This document shows, piece by piece, positions 8,853-16,943 of a stretch of 64,000 bases of DNA. The position numbers and the translations under genes were made by a program. The notes under the pieces are model-generated. The model was not told the origin of the DNA and did not search any database. It saw only the letters and a program-made list of their open reading frames with translations. Source of the stretch: G942493375 sp942493375 (GTDB taxonomy: Bacteria > Armatimonadota > UBA5829); NCBI GenBank assembly GCA_942493375.1, contig OW818698.1, positions 620,001-684,000 on the forward strand, in the 5' to 3' direction. Numbering within the stretch: position 1 is the first letter of the stretch; every line of letters starts with the position of its first letter.

Positions 8853-9992
8853 TTCCACCACCAACTCAGTAATCTCAGAGTCCTCCGCCAGTCCGCCTAT
8901 CTCTTTCAAAGCTCCAGCAACACCGATCTCAGCCACCAACTCCTGAACCTTAGGAGCACTGGGGTCTCCTTCCGGGTTAAACTTCAAAGCCGCAGCAATC
9001 GCCTTGCAAATATGAACCGGTATGACACCAAACTCCAGACATAACTTAGCGCCGCCTACCAGCCTGTCATCAGGCCCCAGTTTACGGACCGGATCCCGTC
9101 CCACCCTGGACACCTGGTCTCCAAGTGCAATATTTCCAAACCTGGTCAACAAGTCCTCGATATGTGCCCTGTGCTCCTCTGCATTCAGATCATGTTTCTT
9201 AATGAGAGCTTCCCCGGTCTCAAGCATCGCAGCCTGCACCTGCTGGTAGATTTCCTTATCCCTCATAACTTCATAAAGGAACTCATACCCTTTTAAATAT
9301 CCCAGATAAGCAGCACAAGCATGCCCTGCATTATGAGCATACAGTTTTCTATCCACAAAACTCTGGAAGTTTGCCGCAAGCTCAATCCCAGCAACCTCCG
9401 GGAACGTCCCTTTTATCATACTTTTTGCAATAGGCAGATGCTTGTAAGGTTCAACTACCACCAGCAGGGAGTCTTCCTTCTTCTGCTCCTCAGTCATCAC
9501 CGGAACCATCCGCCCTACTACGCTCTCCACAAACCCTATCATCTCATCCAGATAAGCATAATATGACTCATCCAGCTCTGCCTTGACCTTCTCTTTAAGG
9601 AACACAGACATCCGCTGCATGTTTTCACAGATAACTATATTAATAGGTATCTTCACCCCAGCATCTGCCCTGGCCTTGACCCCCGCAGCTATTGCCGGAG
9701 CTATAAACGGCAGCACGTTTACCCCGACAGCAGTGCACAACACATCAGCTGTAACTATCTCCTGAGCTACAGCAGGAATATCTTTCCCGCTGACTGCTCT
9801 TACATTCTCAACTGTCACAATATAAGGTTCCTCGCATGCGATCCTTATAGGATAGGACCTCCGCTGGTTGATTTCATCGACAAGACTCTGCACCACATCG
9901 ATAAACACCACCTCGAACCCGGCCTCACTGAACAACTGCCCAGTAAAACCTCTCCCAATATTGCCCCCACCAAACTGAACGGCTTTCTGCAA
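8847..9992 (-). CDS. mtlD: Mannitol-1-phosphate 5-dehydrogenase
   Basis: TTG start at 9992 behind GGAGGAGTAAA. The 381-residue product begins with the Rossmann signature AVQFGGGNIGRGFTGQLFSE and continues with motifs of the mannitol dehydrogenase family: the conserved CENMQR, the DRKLYAHNAGHA catalytic-lysine region and GDQVSRVGRDPVRKL. Length matches MtlD (about 380 residues). It should interconvert mannitol 1-phosphate and fructose 6-phosphate with NAD(H) in the cytoplasm. No mannitol PTS gene is nearby, so mannitol phosphate may come from elsewhere, or the enzyme may run in the synthetic direction as an NADH sink; this last point is inference, prompted by the neighbouring NADH-sensing rex gene, transcribed divergently. 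Confidence 0.92.
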   Translation of the reverse strand: MQKAVQFGGGNIGRGFTGQLFSEAGFEVVFIDVVQSLVDEINQRRSYPIRIACEEPYIVTVENVRAVSGKDIPAVAQEIVTADVLCTAVGVNVLPFIAPAIAAGVKARADAGVKIPINIVICENMQRMSVFLKEKVKAELDESYYAYLDEMIGFVESVVGRMVPVMTEEQKKEDSLLVVVEPYKHLPIAKSMIKGTFPEVAGIELAANFQSFVDRKLYAHNAGHACAAYLGYLKGYEFLYEVMRDKEIYQQVQAAMLETGEALIKKHDLNAEEHRAHIEDLLTRFGNIALGDQVSRVGRDPVRKLGPDDRLVGGAKLCLEFGVIPVHICKAIAAALKFNPEGDPSAPKVQELVAEIGVAGALKEIGGLAEDSEITELVVEG

Positions 9993-10270
9993 TTTACTCC
10001 TCCAATAATAAAACCGGTGGCATACATCATTATTGATGCATGCTAAAGAATCCCCGGTGTAATACCCATAATTATATTGTAGGCCATGCTGTCAAGTTGT
10101 GGCCTGTTTTTATGCCGAAGCATATATAGTAAATTTCCGTTCGTCCTGAGTAGCGCAAAGCGCGTATCGAAGGATGGACGGAAATTTACTATATATACTG
10201 GCCTATTTTTGTGCCGCAAGACCCTATCCGTTAATTTTATAACAATTTTTCCAGTTTTGCCAAAATTCTA
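9993..10270. other. Divergent mtlD/rex intergenic region
   Basis: No gene. It holds a large imperfect palindrome (10122-10196) flanked by near-identical 17-bp direct copies (GGCCTGTTTTTATGCCG at about 10101 and GGCCTATTTTTGTGCCG at about 10200). A TTGACA on the minus strand (10090-10095) could belong to an mtlD promoter, but no well-spaced -10 was found. Confidence 0.5.
10122..10196. repeat. REP-like long inverted repeat
   Basis: 25-bp arms at 10122-10146 and 10172-10196 pair throughout if two G-U pairs are allowed. The centre carries a CGTCCTGAG...TCGAAGGATG motif. A related piece, GTTCGCCCTGAGCCCAGTCG followed by AAGGGC, is found at about 15707-15733, so this belongs to a dispersed family. 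Confidence 0.7.
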
Positions 10271-10300
10271 TTGACGATTTTCGCCGCACAGTGGTAGACT
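10271..10300 (+). promoter_or_regulatory. Promoter of rex
   Basis: -35 TTGACG (10271-10276), an 18-bp spacer and -10 TAGACT (10295-10300). A Rex operator begins 5 bp downstream, so bound Rex would cover the transcription start. Confidence 0.6.
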
Positions 10301-10304
10301 TATA

Positions 10305-10322
10305 TTGTTAGTGCAGTAACAA
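10305..10322. promoter_or_regulatory. Rex operator upstream of rex (autoregulation)
   Basis: TTGTTA-GTGCAG-TAACAA is an 18-bp perfect inverted repeat with 6-bp arms, matching the known Rex-box layout (TTGTnA-N6-TnACAA). It is located just after the rex promoter. Confidence 0.8.
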
Positions 10323-10355
10323 ATACTCAAAGCAGAGTGTTTAGGGGATGATTCA

Positions 10356-10970
10356 ATGCCGAAGGCGATTATACTGAGACTGGAAAGTTACCTCTCTTAC
10401 CTTGCCGAGTTAAAAGCGCTCGGAAAGACGACAGCAACTAGTCAGGAACTGGCAAATCTGTTTGGCATATCCAGTTCGAGAGTCCGACAGGATATGGTTG
10501 GACTCGGAATTGTCGGAAGACCGCACTCAGGTTACAACATTGTTGACCTGCAGGCGCTGATCCGTGAGGCTCTCGACCTCAATGCACGCAAACGCATGGC
10601 TCTTATCGGATTCGGAAACCTGGGCAGAGCACTCGCACTCAGCGATATCTGGACCCACGGCGGATTCGATCTAAAAGCCATATTCGACGTAGATACCAAG
10701 ATAATCGGAACAGACGTGAACGGAGTAAAAGTCCGCAGCATGACAGAGCTCTTTGGAGTCATCAAAAGTGAAGCCATCGAAGCCGCATGCATCACCGTAC
10801 CGGCCCCCGCAGCGCAGCAGGTAGTAGACATGCTCGCAACCGCAGGGATCAAAGGCATATGGAACTTTTCGCCGATCGAACTGAATGTTCCCAGCGGTAT
10901 CACCGTCGAAAACCAAAGACTTGAGCAGGGCCTTATGACTCTGTCATTTAAACTCAAGGAAGCGTCCTGA
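10356..10970 (+). CDS. rex: Redox-sensing transcriptional repressor Rex
   Basis: 204 residues, the usual Rex length. The N-terminal winged helix (about residues 8-60) contains TSQELANLFGISSSRVRQDM, the family's DNA-reading helix. It is followed by a Rossmann domain with GFGNLG (85-90) for NAD(H) binding, and ends with a C-terminal swapped helix (NQRLEQGLMTLSFKL). Rex binds DNA when the NADH/NAD+ ratio is low and lets go when NADH accumulates. Two Rex boxes are visible, one at its own promoter and one on the start of hydC 64 bp after its stop, so this Rex plausibly controls itself and the NAD-linked hydrogenase that disposes of excess NADH electrons. Confidence 0.95.
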   Translation: MPKAIILRLESYLSYLAELKALGKTTATSQELANLFGISSSRVRQDMVGLGIVGRPHSGYNIVDLQALIREALDLNARKRMALIGFGNLGRALALSDIWTHGGFDLKAIFDVDTKIIGTDVNGVKVRSMTELFGVIKSEAIEAACITVPAPAAQQVVDMLATAGIKGIWNFSPIELNVPSGITVENQRLEQGLMTLSFKLKEAS

Positions 10971-11033
10971 ATCAGGCCATAGTTGGGTGACGACCGACTT
11001 TTGTCTCAAGACGCAATTTTAGTCTGTGGGAGG

Positions 11034-11051
11034 TTGTGAATTTTGTCACAA
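11034..11051. promoter_or_regulatory. Rex operator over the hydC start codon
   Basis: TTGTGA-ATTTTG-TCACAA is a perfect 18-bp Rex box close to the canonical consensus. It begins one base after the hydC Shine-Dalgarno (GGGAGG, 11028-11033) and contains the TTG start (11043-11045), so its first coding bases are part of the operator. Confidence 0.85.
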
Positions 11052-11561
11052 GCAGTCATTGACAAACCGGCAGCTGAGCGGAGCTTTCAGCGCGTTCAGC
11101 AAATCATAGAGGAGTGTGGCGCTAAAAAAAGCTCCCTCATTCCTATTCTACAGAAGGTACAGGAAGAATACAGATACCTGCCGCAGGAGATCCTCGCCTT
11201 CATCGCCACAGCTCTGGACGTTCCACCGGCAACGGTTTTCGGAGTGGCAACATTTTACGCTCAGTTCTCACTTGAACCCAAGGGAAAGAACATCATCAAA
11301 GTCTGTGATGGTACCGCTTGCCACGTGCGTGGTAACAAGACCATCATCGACGCAATCTGTAAAAAGGTTGGCCTCAGATCCGGAGAGCAGACAACCAACG
11401 ATATGCGCTGGACTCTGGAAAAGGTCAGCTGCCTGGGTGCTTGCGGACTTGCACCGGCTGTGGTCATCAACGAACAGATATTCGGCCGTATGACCCCGGA
11501 AAAAGTCATCTCCGCAATCAATGAAATCCTGGAAGAAGACAACCTGAAGGTGAAGAAATGA
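11043..11561 (+). CDS. hydC: NAD-linked [FeFe] hydrogenase subunit, NuoE/HydC type
   Basis: 172 residues. The TTG start is chosen because GGGAGG lies 9 bp upstream. The product has the helical N-terminus and thioredoxin-like [2Fe-2S] fold of NuoE: the first cysteine pair is in VCDGTACHVRGN and the second pair in SCLGACGLAP. In trimeric hydrogenases this subunit carries one [2Fe-2S] cluster next to the flavin subunit. Its stop overlaps the ATG of hydB (ATGA), so translation is coupled. The reading frame starts inside a Rex operator. Confidence 0.93.
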   Translation: MSQAVIDKPAAERSFQRVQQIIEECGAKKSSLIPILQKVQEEYRYLPQEILAFIATALDVPPATVFGVATFYAQFSLEPKGKNIIKVCDGTACHVRGNKTIIDAICKKVGLRSGEQTTNDMRWTLEKVSCLGACGLAPAVVINEQIFGRMTPEKVISAINEILEEDNLKVKK

Positions 11562-13447
11562 GCCCAGTGAAAACAATATGTTCTCCTCAGGAACTGAAGA
11601 ACATCAAAGAATCGGTAATTGCAGCAGCAGCCACCGAAAAAACACGGCTGATGCTGTGCTGTGGCAACGGTTGCATAGCTGCCGGCGCTAAACTCGCATA
11701 TGAAGCTCTTGAAGCTGAGCTCAAAGCCCAGAACGTCACCATGAAAGCTGACCTGATTGAAGTCAGCGAAGGCGGCGTCAGGCTTGCAGCAAGTGGATGC
11801 CAGGGCCTCTGTCAGCACGGTCCCCTGCTCCGCATCACTCCTCTCAATGTCCTGTACACTAATGTAAGGGCAGAGGACGCTGCTGAGATCGTTGAGAAAT
11901 CAGTTATCGGCGGTGAAGTGATCGAACGGCTTCTGATGAAGACCCCCGATGGGTCCAGCACCTACCAGGCCCGTGAAGACATCCCGTTCTACAAACATCA
12001 AACCAACATCCTGATGAACGACTGCGGGTTTATCGACCCGAAGGACATGCGTGAGTATATTTCTCACGATGGCTACAGTGCCGCTGCTCAGGTTATATTC
12101 TCTATGAGCCCCGAAGATGTCTGCAGAGAGGTCCTGGCTTCAGGTCTCCGCGGACGTGGAGGCGGTGGATTCCCTACCGGCCGCAAATGGTCACTAACAG
12201 CCATCGTGCAGTCCGAGAAGAAATACGTCGTCTGCAACGGTGACGAAGGCGACCCGGGCGCATTCATGGACGATGCAATAATGGAAGGCAACCCTCACGC
12301 AATCCTTGAGGGAATGCTGATCGCCGGTTATGCAATCGGAGCTGACGAGGGAATCATCTATGTCCGCGCAGAGTATCCTCTGGCAGTCAAGTCCCTCGGC
12401 ATTGCTATCCAGCAGGCTCAGGCAGCCGGAATCCTCGGCAAAAACTGCATGGGCAGCCCATTCTCCTTTGACATCCATATCAAAGAGGGAGCCGGAGCAT
12501 TTGTCTGCGGTGAAGAGACAGCCCTTATCGCCTCAATCGAAGGCGAAAGAGGTATGCCAAGGCCAAAGCCGCCGTTCCCCGCACAGAGCGGACTCTGGGG
12601 CAAGCCGACAGTTATCAACAACGTAGAGACCTACGCTAACATATCGAAAATAATCCTGCACGGAGCTGAGTGGTTCAAGGGTTTCGGCGTCGAGAAGTCA
12701 CCCGGCACCAAGACATTCTCCATAACCGGAGAAGTAGTCAACACCGGACTGATCGAGGTCCCTCTTGGAACAACCATCCGGCAGGTAGTATATGACATCG
12801 GCGGCGGAATCCGGACTGGACGACCATTCAAGGCTGTTCAGATCGGTGGACCATCAGGCGGATGTTTGACCAAAGACCACCTGGACCTGCCTCTGGACTA
12901 TGACAGCCTCAGAGCAGCCGGAGCTATGGTCGGCAGCGGAGGACTGGTTATCCTGGACGAAGGCACATGCATGGTCGAGGTAGCTCGATACTTCATGTCA
13001 TTCACCCAGAGCGAGTCCTGTGGAAAGTGCGTCCTGTGCCGTGAGGGCACCAAGCGCATGCTGCAAATCCTTGAGAAGATAGTCGCCGGCAACGGCACAC
13101 TCGAGGACCTGGACACGCTGGCTGAGCTTGCTGAAACAGTCCAGGACGGATCCCTGTGCGGTCTTGGTAAAACAGCGCCGAACCCGGTCCTGTCTACGCT
13201 CAGATATTTCCGCGATGAATATGTCGCCCACGTGGTCGAGAAGAGATGCCCTGCTGGACAGTGCCAGTCATTCAAGACCTATGCAATCGATGCTGAAAAG
13301 TGTATCGGCTGCAGTGCCTGTGCTAAGAAGTGTCCGGTCGAAGCGATCTCCGGCCAGATCAAGAGCCCATTCGTGATTGACCCTGCAAAGTGCATCAAGT
13401 GCGGAGTCTGCGCTGATGTCTGCAAGTTCAATGCGGTAACGCTATAA
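11558..13447 (+). CDS. hydB: NAD-linked [FeFe] hydrogenase flavoprotein subunit, NuoF/HydB type
   Basis: 629 residues. Modules in order: an N-terminal thioredoxin-like [2Fe-2S] domain (CCGNGC and CQGLC); the NuoF core with the FMN/NAD site (RGRGGGGFPTGRKW and CNGDEGDPGAFMDD); the [4Fe-4S] motif ESCGKCVLCREGTKRM with a later cysteine in GSLCGLG; and two C-terminal ferredoxin-type [4Fe-4S] motifs (CIGCSACAKKCP and CIKCGVCADVCK). This layout is that of HydB of NAD(H)/ferredoxin-linked, often electron-bifurcating hydrogenases. It would oxidise NADH (or reduce NAD+) at FMN and pass electrons to HydA. It is followed after 12 bp by hydA. Confidence 0.95.
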   Translation: MSPVKTICSPQELKNIKESVIAAAATEKTRLMLCCGNGCIAAGAKLAYEALEAELKAQNVTMKADLIEVSEGGVRLAASGCQGLCQHGPLLRITPLNVLYTNVRAEDAAEIVEKSVIGGEVIERLLMKTPDGSSTYQAREDIPFYKHQTNILMNDCGFIDPKDMREYISHDGYSAAAQVIFSMSPEDVCREVLASGLRGRGGGGFPTGRKWSLTAIVQSEKKYVVCNGDEGDPGAFMDDAIMEGNPHAILEGMLIAGYAIGADEGIIYVRAEYPLAVKSLGIAIQQAQAAGILGKNCMGSPFSFDIHIKEGAGAFVCGEETALIASIEGERGMPRPKPPFPAQSGLWGKPTVINNVETYANISKIILHGAEWFKGFGVEKSPGTKTFSITGEVVNTGLIEVPLGTTIRQVVYDIGGGIRTGRPFKAVQIGGPSGGCLTKDHLDLPLDYDSLRAAGAMVGSGGLVILDEGTCMVEVARYFMSFTQSESCGKCVLCREGTKRMLQILEKIVAGNGTLEDLDTLAELAETVQDGSLCGLGKTAPNPVLSTLRYFRDEYVAHVVEKRCPAGQCQSFKTYAIDAEKCIGCSACAKKCPVEAISGQIKSPFVIDPAKCIKCGVCADVCKFNAVTL

Positions 13448-13459
13448 GGGGATCAGATA

Positions 13460-15478
13460 ATGTCTAAAAACTACATAACCGTTGACGGTGTAATCGTCCC
13501 CTTGGCTGGGGAAACCAATCTGCTCCAGGTTGTTAGAAAGGCAGGCATCGACCTGCCGACATTCTGCTACCATTCGGAGCTGTCAGTATACGGCGCGTGC
13601 CGGATGTGCATATGCGAAGTCGAGGGAAGAGGCCTGCAGGCTACCTGCTCCACTCCTCCTGAAGCTGGCATGGTGATCCGCACCAACACCGAAAAGACAA
13701 TGAAAATCAGGAAGATGGCTCTGGAACTGCTGCTGGCCAACCACCACGGCAACTGCCAGACCTGTGATAAGAACACCAACTGCCGCCTGCAGACATTGGC
13801 TGAAAGACTCGGCGTCTCTGACGTAAGGTTCTCGAATGACAGCGCTGTGGAGCCTATCGACAATTCCAACACATCCTTAGTCCGCGACCCCAACAAGTGC
13901 ATACTCTGCGGGGACTGCGTGAGAATGTGTAAGGAAGTCCAGGGCGTCGGCGTGCTGGATTTCGTAGGCAGAGGCTCATCGGTCCGCGTCAGTCCTGCAT
14001 TCAACAAGGAAATGAAGGAAGTTGAGTGCGTGCTCTGCGGACAGTGCGCAACAGTCTGCCCGACCGGTGCTCTGACTGTCAAGAGCGACCTGCCTGCAGT
14101 CTGGAAGCTTGTCCATGACAAGACCAAGACTGTAGTAGTCCAGATAGCTCCGGCTGTAAGGACTGCAGTGGGCGAAGAGTTCAGCATATTGGACGGTGAG
14201 CTTGCAATGGGCAAGACCGCTGCCGCTCTGCGCCGCATCGGGTTCGACAGGGTGTATGATACATCCTTCACCGCTGACCTCACTACAATGGAGGAAGGCA
14301 CCGAGTTCCTGAAGAGAATGGAGACCGGAGAGAAGCTGCCTCAGTTCACAAGCTGCTGCCCTGCGTGGGTGAAGTATGCTGAGCAGTTCTACCCGGAGTA
14401 TATAGACAACCTTTCAAGCTGCAAGAGTCCTCAGGCTATGTTCGGCTCCCTGGCAAAGAAGTACCTGCCGGAAGAGTTTGGCATTGATCCAAAGGACCTG
14501 GTAGTCATATCGGTCATGCCCTGCACAGCCAAGAAGTTCGAGGCTGCAAGGCCGGAGCTGGCTGTTGACGGCGTCCCGGATGTTGACTACGTCCTGACTA
14601 CTCAGGAACTGGTCAAGATGATCCGGCAGTCAGGTATCCTGTTTACAGACCTGCCTCCGGAGTCAATGGATATGCCTTTCGGCTTCAAGACCGGCGCTGG
14701 AGTTATCTTCGGGACCACCGGCGGAGTTGCTGAGGCTGTTCTCAGGCTGGCAACCGCCAAAGATGGCATGCCCAACCGCAGCTATGAGTTCCAGGATGTA
14801 AGGGGACTTGAGGGTATCAAGGAAGCTGAGCTGGCGCTTGGCGATGCAGTGGTCAGGCTGGCAGTTGTCAGCGGACTGGCCAACACCAAAGAGCTGATAA
14901 CGAGGATGAAAGCTGGAGAAGTCCACTACGACATCATCGAGATCATGAGCTGCAGAGGTGGATGTATCGGTGGAGCCGGTCAGCCCCTGCCTAACAATAT
15001 GGAAGCCAGAGAGCGCAGAAAGAACGCCCTCTATGATGTGGACAGGGTCCAGACCCTCCACAACGCCAAGGACAACCCGTTCGTGCAGGAAGTCTACCGC
15101 AAGTGGCTCAAGGAACCCAACAGCCACGCAGCCCATGAGCTTCTGCACACCGCCTACCAGCACCGCCGCAGATTGACCGGAGAAGTCATCGACGTGCAGG
15201 AGGGTGAAGGCAAGAACAAGGTAGAGATCAAGGTATGCGTAGGAACCTGCTGCTATACAAACGGCTCCTATGACACCATGAAACTACTGATGGACGCCGC
15301 CGAGGAGAGAGGCTATGACCAGAAAATAGACTTCAAAGCCAGCTTCTGCTTCGAAAACTGCGGCCAGGGCCCCAACGTAGAAGTAGACGGCACCCTACAC
15401 GGCGAAATCACCCCAGACAAGGTAAACACCTTCCTGGACAAAGTAGTAGAGCCAGCGCTCAAACTAGCAAAGGTCTAG
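13460..15478 (+). CDS. hydA: [FeFe] hydrogenase catalytic subunit HydA
   Basis: 672 residues. The N-terminal [2Fe-2S] domain (CYHSELSVYGACRMCICEVE), a His/Cys-ligated [4Fe-4S] site (HHGNCQTCDKNTNC) and two ferredoxin motifs (CILCGDCVRMC and CVLCGQCATVCP) form the electron wire. The H-cluster signatures are all intact: FTSCCPAWVKY, MPCTAKKFEA and MSCRGGCIGGAGQP. A further C-terminal thioredoxin-like [2Fe-2S] domain (CVGTCCYTNGS and CFENCGQGP) is present, as in the Thermotoga-type trimeric enzyme. With hydC and hydB it should form a soluble, NAD-linked H2-evolving (or bifurcating) complex. Bifurcation itself cannot be proven from sequence. Maturases HydE/F/G are not in the window. Confidence 0.96.
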   Translation: MSKNYITVDGVIVPLAGETNLLQVVRKAGIDLPTFCYHSELSVYGACRMCICEVEGRGLQATCSTPPEAGMVIRTNTEKTMKIRKMALELLLANHHGNCQTCDKNTNCRLQTLAERLGVSDVRFSNDSAVEPIDNSNTSLVRDPNKCILCGDCVRMCKEVQGVGVLDFVGRGSSVRVSPAFNKEMKEVECVLCGQCATVCPTGALTVKSDLPAVWKLVHDKTKTVVVQIAPAVRTAVGEEFSILDGELAMGKTAAALRRIGFDRVYDTSFTADLTTMEEGTEFLKRMETGEKLPQFTSCCPAWVKYAEQFYPEYIDNLSSCKSPQAMFGSLAKKYLPEEFGIDPKDLVVISVMPCTAKKFEAARPELAVDGVPDVDYVLTTQELVKMIRQSGILFTDLPPESMDMPFGFKTGAGVIFGTTGGVAEAVLRLATAKDGMPNRSYEFQDVRGLEGIKEAELALGDAVVRLAVVSGLANTKELITRMKAGEVHYDIIEIMSCRGGCIGGAGQPLPNNMEARERRKNALYDVDRVQTLHNAKDNPFVQEVYRKWLKEPNSHAAHELLHTAYQHRRRLTGEVIDVQEGEGKNKVEIKVCVGTCCYTNGSYDTMKLLMDAAEERGYDQKIDFKASFCFENCGQGPNVEVDGTLHGEITPDKVNTFLDKVVEPALKLAKV

Positions 15479-15506
15479 GTTCAAGCCTGGAGCTAATAAA
15501 ACCACA

Positions 15507-15546
15507 AAGCGGTGCCCGAAACCAACCCCGGGCACCGCTTTTTTTT
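15507..15546 (+). terminator. Rho-independent terminator of the hyd operon
   Basis: AAGCGGTGCCCG (15507-15518) pairs with CGGGCACCGCTT (15529-15540), followed by eight T (15539-15546). It begins about 28 bp after the hydA stop. Confidence 0.95.
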
Positions 15547-15740
15547 GGAAGTCAGAAGTCAGGAGACAGAAGACGGAAACCGCCCAGCTATTCCCCCTTT
15601 GAAGGGAGGCAGGGGGGATGTGATCCCTTCCTGAAGGCCAAAGTCAAAGACTTGAAGGCTAATAATGGAGACCAAGGCCTGGAGCCTGATGCCTACCCAC
15701 CCCCCGTTCGCCCTGAGCCCAGTCGAAGGGCAGGCGTCAT
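15547..15740. repeat. Mixed intergenic repeats
   Basis: 15547-15580 is a heptamer block (GAAGTCA units). 15590-15625 is an inverted-orientation copy of the C-rich element (CCCCCTTTGAAGG...GGGGGGATGTGATC). 15704-15735 is a CCTGAG...TCGAAGGG motif related to the element at 10122. No gene is visible. Confidence 0.65.
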
Positions 15741-15795
15741 CACTAACAATAATCCTGTAAATCCCAAAAATCCTGTTCAGACTAACCTTGCATTG

Positions 15796-15824
15796 TTTAC
15801 ATACTAATTACAGAAACCTATAAT
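15796..15824 (+). promoter_or_regulatory. Consensus promoter without a downstream ORF
   Basis: -35 TTTACA (15796-15801), exactly 17 bp, and a perfect -10 TATAAT (15819-15824). No reading frame follows; a terminator hairpin does. Confidence 0.7.
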
Positions 15825-15830
15825 ATAGAT

Positions 15831-15890
15831 AGCATACCCACCGCGCCTCTGCTGAAAAGCATGCGAAATTCGGTGGGTTTTCTATTATTT
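15831..15890 (+). ncRNA. Candidate small RNA (promoter plus terminator, no ORF)
   Basis: The predicted start near 15831 follows a consensus promoter. The transcript folds with ACCCACCG (15836-15843) pairing to CGGTGGGT (15871-15878), followed by TTTTCTATTATTT, a usable terminator. That makes a roughly 55-60 nt transcript between the hyd terminator and a convergent gene. I do not recognise a known RNA family. An alternative is that the hairpin merely terminates read-through or the convergent gene. Confidence 0.5.
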
Positions 15891-15952
15891 CAATTTTCGA
15901 GTGAAACTGAAATGCTAAACTTAGTGCTTTAGGATTCTATAGTTGAAAAACG

Positions 15953-16855
15953 CTAGCTCAGTTCATAGGCTTGATTAAATAGAGGTTGAGCCCTAACAAA
16001 ATCTTCGTCTGACCTGATCACAACCTCTAAATCTCCAGTGCCCCAGTGCCCGATATCAGTCATATTCCTGGTGAAACCATTCTCCATTTTCACTGTCGAA
16101 GGATCGAGTTTTAGGTAAACAATAATTCCCTTCGGTAAACACTGAACACATGCAAAGTTCCTGATACGCTTGAAAGCAATGTAGAGCTTCAGCGTGTTCA
16201 TCTGAACATCATCGCCGAGAGCTAACAAGTAATCTTGAATGCTTTGAATAAGATCCTGGATTTTAACATCAGCTTGCTGAATATGCTCGGTGACTGTTTT
16301 GTCGGTTTTCCTCACTGTTGTCCCATCTGCATCCAGGGAGACGATTAATTCCTTACTAGTGTTATTCACAAGCTCAAAAAGGAGAAGATTACCGTAATGC
16401 CGATAACGGATAAGCTCGATATTCCTACTCATCTGCTTAACCGCGTGTTCATCGTATTTTGTAAAGTCTCCTGCTATGCAGAGAAGACGGGGAGTAGCCC
16501 ACACAATTGAGTTTGCAGCTTCTTTGCCGAATCTTTCCATTGTTAAAAGTTTAAAGTCTGCCTTATGGTCCATTAACCAATCAAGATAGAACAAACCTTG
16601 CGTCACAACATTTTCGTTTATGGCACGTTTATATTCTATGATCACTGGACAACTATTTTCATCAATACCTAATGAATCTATACGACCACCGTGGATTGGT
16701 CCTGTCGAATACTCAGTCGCTAAGAATCGAACGCCTAAGAAATCCTCTAAGTGTTGTTCTATCAATGATTGCAGGGATCTTTCGAGTGCAAGAGACGTGT
16801 TAATCAGTTGTGTTACTTTATTACCATCCAATTGGAAGAGTTTGATATCACTCAT
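15953..16855 (-). CDS. PD-(D/E)XK nuclease-like protein with C-terminal DUF5655-type domain
   Basis: 300 residues. The N-terminal two thirds match the NucS/DUF91-type restriction-endonuclease fold: a long helix, then GGRIDSLGIDEN and PVIIEYKRA, giving the D...ExK metal-binding triad, then helices carrying Q and YLDW. The last 100 residues (FKRIRNFACVQCLPKGIIVYLKLDP, then DIGHWGTGDLEVVIRS) match the small DUF5655 domain, often fused to such nucleases. It lies 88 bp downstream of the helicase gene in the same direction, so the two may act together on DNA. Substrate is unknown. Confidence 0.75.
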   Translation of the reverse strand: MSDIKLFQLDGNKVTQLINTSLALERSLQSLIEQHLEDFLGVRFLATEYSTGPIHGGRIDSLGIDENSCPVIIEYKRAINENVVTQGLFYLDWLMDHKADFKLLTMERFGKEAANSIVWATPRLLCIAGDFTKYDEHAVKQMSRNIELIRYRHYGNLLLFELVNNTSKELIVSLDADGTTVRKTDKTVTEHIQQADVKIQDLIQSIQDYLLALGDDVQMNTLKLYIAFKRIRNFACVQCLPKGIIVYLKLDPSTVKMENGFTRNMTDIGHWGTGDLEVVIRSDEDFVRAQPLFNQAYELS

Positions 16856-16943
16856 GTTGTCTTCCTTTCTCTGTTATCTGCTTTATATTCCTATTGTTTC
16901 AAGAATTGCTCCAAAGTCAGCTTCTTCTGTCATACAAAAAGAT

